Translations under genes and position numbers: made by a program
NCBI GenBank assembly: GCA_027080135.1
Contig: JALWUJ010000053.1
Span: 1 to 59,407 of the forward strand
From: Flavobacteriaceae bacterium
GTDB lineage: Bacteria; Bacteroidota; Bacteroidia; Flavobacteriales; Flavobacteriaceae
Direction: 5' to 3'
DNA: 59,407 nt
In this document: positions 49,268 through 57,766 of the stretch, in pieces
Layout of the letters: each line of letters opens with the position of its first letter
Numbering within the stretch: position 1 is the stretch's first letter
Notes under the pieces: model-generated
The model's input: only the letters and a program-made list of their open reading frames with translations
Told to the model about the DNA's origin: nothing
Databases searched by the model: none

Positions 49268-51586
49268 CATAAAAAAAAACTCCTCCTCTTCCTAGTAGTA
49301 TTCATCTACTGGCTCTTCTGCCTGCCTTCAGAATTCTTTAAATTCCCCACTTCCACCATCGTAGAAAGTAGCAATGGCAATATGCTCGGAGCAAGAATTG
49401 CCGATGACGGACAGTGGCGATTCCCAAAAATGGATTCCGTTCCAAAACGTTTTGAACAATGTATTTTACTTTTTGAAGACGAATATTTTTACCAACATCC
49501 CGGATTTAATCCTGTGGCAATGAGTAAAGCATTATGGCAAAATATCACGACCGATAATCGTCGTGGCGGAAGTACACTCACTCAACAAGTCATCCGAATT
49601 TCAAGAAAAAACAAAAGCCGAAATTATGCCGAAAAACTCATCGAACTATTTCAAGCTACAAGATTGGAAGTCCGTTTTAGTAAAAAAGAAATTCTTAATT
49701 TGTATGCTTCTTATGCTCCTTTTGGTGGAAATGTAGTAGGTTTAGAAACTGCCTCTTGGCGATATTTTGGCATTCCTTCCAACGAATTAAGTTGGGGGCA
49801 ATCGGCAGCTTTGGCAGTATTACCCAATGCTCCTTCGTTGATATTTCCGGGTAAAAACGAAGCTATTTTAAAACAAAAACGAGATCGGTTGTTGTTGAAA
49901 TTATTTCAGAAAAACATCATCAACCAAACCACTTACGAGTTGGCTTTATTAGAACGACTCCCTGGAAAACCACTTCGTCTTCCAGAATATGCTCCCCATC
50001 TCACCGAAAAAATTAGAAGAGAACACCCAGGAAAAAGAGTGCAAACTACCATTGATTTTCATCTTCAGAAAAAAGCAAACCGAATTGCAAAAGAACACTA
50101 TTATTCCCTTCGGCAAAACCAAATTAACAACCTTGCTATTTTGGTTTTAGATGTAGAAACTCGAAATGTTTTGGTGTATGTTGGAAACGCTCCCACCACC
50201 AAAAAAAATAACAATTATGTAGATATTATTGACAAATCTCGAAGTACAGGAAGCACTTTAAAACCTTTTTTATACGCTTCTTTATTAGATGCTGGCGAGT
50301 TGCTTCCTAACACGTTGGTTGCCGATATTCCCACAAATATTAATGGCTATAGTCCTAAAAATTTCGATAAAAAATACCATGGTGCCGTTCCTGCAAGCGA
50401 GGCACTTTCGCGTTCGTTAAACATTCCTGCGGTAAGAATGTTACGGGAATATGGTTTACAACGATTTTATAACAAACTCAAGAAAACAGGCTTAAAGTCC
50501 ATTAATAAAACCCCCGATTATTATGGACTTGCATTGATTCTAGGAGGAGCAGAAAGCTCGCTTTGGGAAGTAACCAATGGGTATGCTGGAATGGCTTCCA
50601 CTCTTAATTTTTTTAATAAATCTTCTAGTGAATATCGAAGTCACGAATTTGTAGAACCCAATTATTTAAAGGAAGAAAAAAATAACTTTGGAACTGTTTC
50701 TGCAAATCCTTCCGTTTTTAATGCAGGAGCTATTTTTGAAACCTTGAACACTCTTCAAAAAGTGAATCGTCCTAGAGGAGAAGAAAATTGGAAATTTTTT
50801 AGCAACTCGCAACCTATTGCATGGAAAACGGGTACCAGTTTTGGTTTTAAAGATGCTTGGGCAGTTGGTGTAACTCCAAAATATGCTATTGGTGTTTGGG
50901 TAGGTAATGCTGATGGGGAAGGTCGTCCGGGGCTAACAGGAGTGCAAGCAGCGGCACCTATTTTGTTTGATGTTTTAAACGATTTACCAGCAAAAACAGA
51001 ATGGTTTGCAACTCCCTACGACGAACTTATAGAAGCCGATATTTGCACTAAAAGCGGACATTTAGCCAGTGATTATTGCAATGAAACCACCAAAGAATGG
51101 ATACCTAAAAACGGTATAAAAACCATTTCTTGTCCTTATCATCAAAAAGTGTTTTTAGATAGAACAGAAATGTATAGAGTAAATTCCTCTTGTTATTCTT
51201 TAGCTGAAATGAAACAAAAAAACTGGTTTTCACTTCCACCCATTTTAGAATATTATTACGCTCCTTTGCATCCTGAATACCAACCTTTACCTACATTTAA
51301 AAAAGATTGTTATCAAGCAGGAGAACAAAAAATGGAATTTATTTATCCCAAAAAAAACGAAGAAATTATCTTGCCAAAAGACTTTGATGAAACTACAAAT
51401 CCAGTAGTGTTTAAACTGGCTCATCGTTCTCCCGAAACTATGGTGTATTGGTATCTAGATTCTGAATTTATTGGAACTACACAAACATTCCATGAGCTTT
51501 CAATTACACCAAAACCTGGGAAATATATTTTATCTGTGATGGATCAAGATGGAAATGAGTTGCGACAAAAAGTGGTTATAAAGTAG
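49256..51586 (+). CDS. pbpC: Penicillin-binding protein 1C
   Basis: RRGGSTLTQQVIR; SRSTGSTLKPFLYASLLDAGELLPNTLVADIPTNINGYSPKNFD; C-terminal PBP1C domain. Confidence 0.93.
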   Translation: MVKKHKKKLLLFLVVFIYWLFCLPSEFFKFPTSTIVESSNGNMLGARIADDGQWRFPKMDSVPKRFEQCILLFEDEYFYQHPGFNPVAMSKALWQNITTDNRRGGSTLTQQVIRISRKNKSRNYAEKLIELFQATRLEVRFSKKEILNLYASYAPFGGNVVGLETASWRYFGIPSNELSWGQSAALAVLPNAPSLIFPGKNEAILKQKRDRLLLKLFQKNIINQTTYELALLERLPGKPLRLPEYAPHLTEKIRREHPGKRVQTTIDFHLQKKANRIAKEHYYSLRQNQINNLAILVLDVETRNVLVYVGNAPTTKKNNNYVDIIDKSRSTGSTLKPFLYASLLDAGELLPNTLVADIPTNINGYSPKNFDKKYHGAVPASEALSRSLNIPAVRMLREYGLQRFYNKLKKTGLKSINKTPDYYGLALILGGAESSLWEVTNGYAGMASTLNFFNKSSSEYRSHEFVEPNYLKEEKNNFGTVSANPSVFNAGAIFETLNTLQKVNRPRGEENWKFFSNSQPIAWKTGTSFGFKDAWAVGVTPKYAIGVWVGNADGEGRPGLTGVQAAAPILFDVLNDLPAKTEWFATPYDELIEADICTKSGHLASDYCNETTKEWIPKNGIKTISCPYHQKVFLDRTEMYRVNSSCYSLAEMKQKNWFSLPPILEYYYAPLHPEYQPLPTFKKDCYQAGEQKMEFIYPKKNEEIILPKDFDETTNPVVFKLAHRSPETMVYWYLDSEFIGTTQTFHELSITPKPGKYILSVMDQDGNELRQKVVIK

Positions 51587-51594
51587 CATTTCCA

Positions 51595-51624
51595 ACTTTG
51601 CCAAAGTTCTAAACTTTGGTAAAG
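51595..51624. terminator. Intergenic hairpin
   Basis: ctttgccaaag...ctttggtaaag. Confidence 0.5.
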
Positions 51625-51643
51625 ATATTAACGTGAAACAATC

Positions 51644-52117
51644 TTAAATTCCCCAATTACGATAAGGAGTATTACTTAAAAGCGAATTATAATACCGAAC
51701 ATCGCCAGTAACTTCCTTCCCTAACCAAGAAGGCTTTTTAAAAGTTTCATTTTCTGAAGTTAGCTCAATTTCGGCAATAATTAATCCTTCATTTTCACCA
51801 TAAAATTCATCTACTTCAAAAATATGTTTGCCTGATTTTATTTCGAATCTTGTTTTTTCAATTAGATTTGGTTCACAAATTTTTAAAAGCATTTCAGCTT
51901 CTTTAACAGGGATTTGTTTTTCCCATTCCATTCGGGTGGTTCCTTCTTTATTTGAAATTCCTTTTACGGTTATAAAAGCTTCTTCTCCTTTAATCCTAAT
52001 ACGAACCGTGCGTTCTTTATGAGTATTTAAAAACCCCTGAACGATTTTTGTTTTTTGGAAGGCTTCTGTTTTGAATTCTTCAGAAAGGACTAAATATTTT
52101 CTTTCTATTTCGAGCAT
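51644..52117 (-). CDS. CYTH domain protein
   Basis: MLEIERKYLV; RTVRIRIKGEEAFITVKG. Confidence 0.93.
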   Translation of the reverse strand: MLEIERKYLVLSEEFKTEAFQKTKIVQGFLNTHKERTVRIRIKGEEAFITVKGISNKEGTTRMEWEKQIPVKEAEMLLKICEPNLIEKTRFEIKSGKHIFEVDEFYGENEGLIIAEIELTSENETFKKPSWLGKEVTGDVRYYNSLLSNTPYRNWGI

Positions 52118-52181
52118 GATTATATTCCTATAAAAAGGAATCTTTTAAATTATCTTTGACAAAGATAAACCTTTATAAAAG

Positions 52182-53279
52182 TTGGATGAAACCCTTTCAT
52201 ATAGAAAAATAATCCACGTAGATATGGATGCGTTTTACGCTTCGGTAGAGCAATTGGACAATCCCGAATTGCGTGGAAAACCAGTTGCTGTTGGCGGAAG
52301 TTCAAAACGCGGAGTGGTAAGTGCCGCTAGTTATGAAGCTCGAAAATTTGGAGTTAGAAGTGCTATGAGTAGTGTGATTGCTCTTAAAAATTGTCCTGAG
52401 TTAATCTTTGTAAAGTCAAACTTTAAACGATATCACGAGGTCTCGGACCAAATAAGAAAAATATTTCACGAATACACCGATTTGGTAGAACCACTTTCTT
52501 TAGATGAAGCCTATCTTGACGTTACCGAAAACAAAAAAGGGAATCCGAGTGCGACTTTAATTGCTGAAGAAATAAGACAAAAGATTAAAGAAAAAACAGG
52601 ATTGAATGCTTCTGCTGGAATTTCCATCAATAAATTTATTGCTAAAATTGCAAGTGATATCAACAAACCAAACGGACAAAAAACAGTACCTCCCGATGAG
52701 GTTTTAGAATTTTTAGAAAGACTGGATATCAAGAAGTTTTATGGAGTTGGAAAAGTAACCGTAAAAAAAATGTATCGCTTAGGAATTTTTACTGGACTGG
52801 ATTTAAAACAAAAATCGAAAGCGTTTTTAGAAGAGAATTTTGGAAAAAGTGGTCGGTATTATTATCACGTAGTTCGAGGAGAACATCACAGTCCTGTAAA
52901 ACCTTCGAGAACCCGAAAATCATTAGCTGCTGAACGCACTTTTAGTGAGAATATCACTTCAGAAATATTTATGCTAAAAAAGCTAGAAACCATTGCCGAA
53001 GAAGTAGAACGCCGTCTTAAAAAAAGCAAAGTCGCTGGAAAAACCATTACTCTTAAAATTAAATACAGTGATTTTACACTCCAAACCCGAAGCAAAACTT
53101 TGCCTTTGTATATTTCGACCAAGGAATTAATTCTTGAAAATGTTAAAGAATTGTTATTTCAAGAACCCATGAAAAACTCGGTACGGTTGTTGGGAATAGC
53201 CCTATCGAATCTGAACAACGAAAAAGGAAAAGTTCCTAAAGAAAAAGTGGTGGCGGTTCAATTACAATTTGATTTTTAA
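52182..53279 (+). CDS. dinB: DNA polymerase IV
   Basis: IIHVDMDAFYASVEQLDNPELRGKPVAVGG; SLDEAYLDVTE; TTG start. Confidence 0.95.
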   Translation: MDETLSYRKIIHVDMDAFYASVEQLDNPELRGKPVAVGGSSKRGVVSAASYEARKFGVRSAMSSVIALKNCPELIFVKSNFKRYHEVSDQIRKIFHEYTDLVEPLSLDEAYLDVTENKKGNPSATLIAEEIRQKIKEKTGLNASAGISINKFIAKIASDINKPNGQKTVPPDEVLEFLERLDIKKFYGVGKVTVKKMYRLGIFTGLDLKQKSKAFLEENFGKSGRYYYHVVRGEHHSPVKPSRTRKSLAAERTFSENITSEIFMLKKLETIAEEVERRLKKSKVAGKTITLKIKYSDFTLQTRSKTLPLYISTKELILENVKELLFQEPMKNSVRLLGIALSNLNNEKGKVPKEKVVAVQLQFDF

Positions 53280-53285
53280 ATAGAG

Positions 53286-54476
53286 TTAGCCTTTTTTTAA
53301 TATTTTTTTAGTTACAACACCTTCTTCAGTTTGTAATTGCATAAAGTAGATACCATTACTAAAGTTTGAAACATTAATGGTATTTATGCCTAGCAAAAAC
53401 TTTCCCTCTTTTACTATTTTTCCATGGATGTTAAATAGTTTAAACGTAGTTTTTGACTTCGTTGAAACAACTAAAAAATCTGTTGTAGGATTAGGGTATA
53501 TCTTGACGAAGGATTGATTAAAATCGAAAACACTTAATGCTTCACATTCTTCTTCGTTATTAACAAAAGTAGTATTGGCATCAATAGACCAATCCTCTAA
53601 ATAGGAAGCACTTGCGTTATCTACAAAAATACAATCAAGATTAGACGACGTGGCATCAAAATAAATTATTGAAGCGTTATTGCCGTTTCTTATATCTATA
53701 TTATTTAATTGAGCATTGGAATGAGCAACAAGTCTTTCTAAATTAATATTCTCTGTAAGTATTAATGAAGACAAATTATTATTTATACAACCTAGATTAT
53801 TTAATTGAATATTATTAGATGTTTCTAAATTTTCTATGCTATTATGTCCAATATTTAAAGTTGTTAATTCGATATTTTGAGAAATATCTATACTTGTTAA
53901 TTGATTGTCCCATGCAATTATATCTGATAAAACAACACATTGAGTAATGTTTAAATTGGTAAGTTGATTGCTATGGCAATCGAGCAAAGTAAGTGAAGAA
54001 CATTGAGAAAGATCTAAACTGATTATCTGGTTTTCATAACATTCAATAGTGTGTAAATAAGAACTATTTAACTCTAAATTTGTTAAATAATTCCCCATAC
54101 AAACCACCCAAGTTAGCTCAGTATTATTAGATAAATCTAAGGCAGTAAGGTTATTAAATGCACAACCAACTATAGATAGGGCAGTATTTTGAGAAAGGTC
54201 AATACTACTAACTTGGTTATAACTAAAATCTAAAAACTCTAAAGCTATAAAATCTTCAATCCCTGTAAGATCTGTTATTCCATAAAAAGAAGGTAAGTCT
54301 AAAGTAGTAACTGTATTAATATTAGCAGTTAAAACAAGGCCATTATTTGGAATACCATCCCCCATTCCTGTATTTTCTAAATAACCTTCAAAAACAGGAT
54401 CTGGTATTACAGTGTATTGTGCGGAAATAATTGTTGTACTTAACAATAAAAATATAAAAAATATTTTTTTTTTCAT
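53286..54476 (-). CDS. Secreted leucine-rich-repeat protein with T9SS type A sorting domain
   Basis: LDLSNNTELTW/LDCHSNQLTNLNITQC repeats; IYPNPTTDFLVVSTKSKTTFKLFNIHGKIV...GIYFMQLQTEEGVVTKKILKKG. Confidence 0.9.
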   Translation of the reverse strand: MKKKIFFIFLLLSTTIISAQYTVIPDPVFEGYLENTGMGDGIPNNGLVLTANINTVTTLDLPSFYGITDLTGIEDFIALEFLDFSYNQVSSIDLSQNTALSIVGCAFNNLTALDLSNNTELTWVVCMGNYLTNLELNSSYLHTIECYENQIISLDLSQCSSLTLLDCHSNQLTNLNITQCVVLSDIIAWDNQLTSIDISQNIELTTLNIGHNSIENLETSNNIQLNNLGCINNNLSSLILTENINLERLVAHSNAQLNNIDIRNGNNASIIYFDATSSNLDCIFVDNASASYLEDWSIDANTTFVNNEEECEALSVFDFNQSFVKIYPNPTTDFLVVSTKSKTTFKLFNIHGKIVKEGKFLLGINTINVSNFSNGIYFMQLQTEEGVVTKKILKKG

Positions 54477-54486
54477 AAATTGTATT

Positions 54487-55633
54487 TTAATGATTTATAA
54501 TAATCTGTTTAATAGTTAGTTCTCCATTTTCAAAAAAATGAAGATAATAAATTCCTTCATCTAAGGAAGATACATCTAGGGTATTTAATACATTTTGGCT
54601 TTCTCCAGAAAGTACTACATTACCATAACTATCGCATAAATTAAAAGTGTAAATAGTGTTAAATGCCTTGTTTGTTAAATCTAAGTTTAAAACTTCGTTT
54701 GAAGAATTTGGATAGTAATTAAGTAATGAAGTAGCACAAGGATTTACTGCCGAGTTAGAATATGTTGAAACCAATTGAAGAAAAGGAAATACTGCTAAAG
54801 CTGTTTTTATTCTTTTACTTTGCTCAAATGTTAAATATTCCATACAATAGGGATGAGAATAAGACATGATGTTTTTTTCGTCTGGGTCATACCAATCTCC
54901 ATTATCCTCAACCCCACTTCCTGTCCATTCGCAATTTGATAAATCTATATTAAAACCCATATTAGGGTCTGCTGGAGTATCTGTAATATAATCTCCACAA
55001 ACATCAGAGTTTGAACCATCTACAAGTTCATCACATGCATCTGGGTCTTCGTTTGAATCTTCTCCATGATGTGTATGCCATAAATTAAACACGTGTCCCA
55101 TTTCGTGAGAAAGAATGTGAGATTTTGGCAACGAATATAAAAGCTCTTCATATCCTACAAAATAACCAGTAACCATAAGCTTTGAAGTTTCTCCTACATT
55201 TGTTGTTGAACCATAACCCAATCCAGTAACAGGGTGTACAACAGAATCATCAAACAAATAAATATCTACTCCATCTTGATTCTCTGGTAAAGAAAGCCAA
55301 TAACCAGCAGGATTATCAAATATAGCCGTATCATCAATATAATTTATAATATTATCCCAATCAAAATATATTTGATATGGATTAAAATCAAGATCTAGAT
55401 AACTTAACGCCTCATTAACATCTGAAATAGATTGTCCACCAGTATGGTTATCTTTTCTAATCACATGAACATATATTTTAACACAAAAAGCATACTGTGA
55501 ATAATCTGGGTGTGTTGTATTTAACAGAAGGGATTTATTTGGAGAATAATCTGAGGTAATACAGTAATCTTGACCCTTAATACTAAAAGTAAACAAAAGA
55601 ATTAATAGCGGTAAGTAGCGGTAAGTTTTTTCA
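54487..55633 (-). CDS. Secreted zinc metalloprotease (M43-like) with T9SS tail; start region out of frame because of a 10-bp tandem repeat
   Basis: SHEMGHVFNLWHTHHG; T9SS-like tail. ATG 55631-55633 followed by (ACTTACCGCT)x2 runs into TAA; the body frame resumes LPLLILLFTFSIKGQ. Confidence 0.78.
55607..55626 (-). repeat. 10-bp tandem repeat x2 in signal-peptide region
   Basis: agcggtaagtagcggtaagt. Confidence 0.85.
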
Positions 55634-55732
55634 TAATTGTTGCATTATCTAATAATTATGAATAAATATACAAAAAAAATGATTATTAAAATAATAACAA
55701 TACTCATCATATATCTAATTATGATTAACATG

Positions 55733-55882
55733 TAATTCTTGAAAATGTTAAAGAATTGTTATTTCAAGAACTCATGAAAAACTCGGTACGGTTGTTGGGA
55801 ATAGCCTTATCGAACCTGAACAACGAAAAAGGAAAAGTTCCAAAAGAAAAAGTAGTGACGGTTCAATTACAATTTCATTTTT
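55733..55882 (+). pseudogene. Displaced dinB 3'-end fragment
   Basis: 150 bp aligned by eye to the end of dinB from 53128 with about 7 mismatches; encodes ILENVKELLFQELMKNSVRLLGIALSNLNNEKGKVPKEKVVTVQLQFHF*. Confidence 0.95.
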
Positions 55883-55983
55883 AATGGAGTCTCGCAAAGA
55901 CGCAGAGACCGCAAAGCAAAACAGAAAATAATATATGTGAGAAAACTACTTAATCTTTTTTTTAACCCTAACACACTCACATT

Positions 55984-56787
55984 ATGAAAACTGTAAAAAT
56001 TGTAAGCATTGCTTTAGTTAGCACTATTGTATTCTTCTCTTGTAAAAATGAGGAAAATACTCCCGAAACAATCAATCCTTCATCAACCAATTTAGCTCTT
56101 ATAGAAGCTATTCCTTCCGAAGAAATTTCGACAAACGAATATCTTTATGTCACTGCTTCCACCGGACTTAGTTTAAGAGAATATGCCAATTTACAAAGCG
56201 AAAAACTAGCGGTTATGCCTTACGGAACTCGTGTAAAAGTAATTGCTTCTGAAAAAAAACCAACAATGAAAGTTGGCTCAATTAAAGGTGGAATGGACGA
56301 AATTGAATACAACCAAAAGAAAGGTTTTGCCTTTAATGGTTTCTTATCTAAATATTTCCCACCTGAAAAAGGAATTTCGGCAAAACGATATGCTGAAGAA
56401 TTGAAAGTAGATTTTCCAGACATTTCATTTTTAAAAACGGTTGGAGGAACGGCAAGCAGACCCACCAATACAGAAACATTGATTTTACCTGAAGCACAAT
56501 GGAATGAAGCATTTAATATAGCTCAAAATCTGTTTAAATTTCCAAAAGAATTTGTGTTCCCTTCTTCAAAAGGAAAGGATTTTGAAACCATTAAAGAGAA
56601 AAAGTTTCAGAGAGATGCTTCCAAAGCACTCAAAAGTTCTTGGACAAGTGAATTGCAGGTTTCTCGAAAAGACGAAGCTGTAACAAAAATTGAATATGTT
56701 TATAAAAACAAAGGTTTTTCAAAAGTTGTGAGTATTATAAAAGAAGAAAACTCTATGAAAATTTCAAGCACAGAAATAGTAGAATAA
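55984..56787 (+). CDS. SH3-domain lipoprotein
   Basis: FFSCKNEENT lipobox; LYVTASTGLSLREYANLQSEKLAVMPYGTRVKVI. Confidence 0.8.
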   Translation: MKTVKIVSIALVSTIVFFSCKNEENTPETINPSSTNLALIEAIPSEEISTNEYLYVTASTGLSLREYANLQSEKLAVMPYGTRVKVIASEKKPTMKVGSIKGGMDEIEYNQKKGFAFNGFLSKYFPPEKGISAKRYAEELKVDFPDISFLKTVGGTASRPTNTETLILPEAQWNEAFNIAQNLFKFPKEFVFPSSKGKDFETIKEKKFQRDASKALKSSWTSELQVSRKDEAVTKIEYVYKNKGFSKVVSIIKEENSMKISSTEIVE

Positions 56788-56872
56788 AAATTAGCGATAG
56801 GACGGCTTTGAGTCATCCTATCGCTTTTAAAATACCGTATTAATTTTGTAATTTGGCAACAAATAAAAAGCA

Positions 56873-57766
56873 ATGCCAGGATTTCCTCCCATTATACTTT
56901 ATGCAATTCCGTTTTTTGTGATTTCTATGCTTTTAGAATTGTATGTAACACTTAAAAAAGACATAAAAACCTATACTGCAAAAGATGCTTTTTCTTCTAT
57001 AGCAATGGGTTTGGGCAATGTAGCGATTGGCTTTTTAAGTAAAATGATTGTTTTAGGTGCCTTGCTATATGTGTATGAAAACTTTCGCTTATTTACGATT
57101 CCTATCACTTGGTGGAGTTTTGTTTTGTTGTTTTTTGCAGACGATTTTTCGTATTATTGGTTTCACAGAGTTTCCCACGAAAATAGATTGTTTTGGGCAT
57201 CGCATGTGATTCATCATTCTTCAAAACATTATAATTTAAGTACCGCTTTACGGCAAACTTGGACGGGCGGATTTTACTCTTTTTTGTTTTGGTTATGGCT
57301 TCCTTTAATTGGTTTTCATCCCGGAATGATACTATTTCAGATGGGAATAAGTTTAATATACCAATTTTGGATTCATACCCAAGTGATTCAGAAAATGCCT
57401 AAATGGTTTGAAGCAGTTTTTAATACTCCTTCGCATCACAGAGTTCATCACGGAAGCAATCCCATATATTTAGATAGAAATCACGCAGGAATTTTAATTA
57501 TTTGGGACAAGCTATTTGGAACCTTTCAGCCCGAATTAGAAGAAGAAAAAGTAACTTATGGTTTAGTTAGTAACATAAATACTTACAATCCCATTATCAT
57601 TGCTTTTAAGGAATGGATTGCTCTTTTTAAAGATGCTTTTACTGGAAATAAATCTTTAGCAAACCGAATAAAATACCTCTACAAACCTCCAGGTTGGACA
57701 CATGATGGAAGCGGAAAACTATCGGAAGATTTACGAAAAGAGTGGTTAAAAAATCAAGCTAACTAA
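56873..57766 (+). CDS. Sterol desaturase/fatty acid hydroxylase family protein
   Basis: HRVSHENRLFWASHVIHHSSKHYN; HRVHHGSNPIYLDRNHAG histidine boxes. Confidence 0.93.
   Translation: MPGFPPIILYAIPFFVISMLLELYVTLKKDIKTYTAKDAFSSIAMGLGNVAIGFLSKMIVLGALLYVYENFRLFTIPITWWSFVLLFFADDFSYYWFHRVSHENRLFWASHVIHHSSKHYNLSTALRQTWTGGFYSFLFWLWLPLIGFHPGMILFQMGISLIYQFWIHTQVIQKMPKWFEAVFNTPSHHRVHHGSNPIYLDRNHAGILIIWDKLFGTFQPELEEEKVTYGLVSNINTYNPIIIAFKEWIALFKDAFTGNKSLANRIKYLYKPPGWTHDGSGKLSEDLRKEWLKNQAN

Noticed and set aside
53286-54476. Tandem LRR units as a CRISPR-like or minisatellite array
   Set aside because: Repeats are degenerate at the DNA level and explained by the leucine-rich repeat protein.
7030-55882. Assembly artefact explanation for the 3'-end duplications
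   Set aside because: Copies differ from the parent genes by several to many substitutions and have distinct flanks, which mis-assembly would not produce; read-level confirmation is still advisable.
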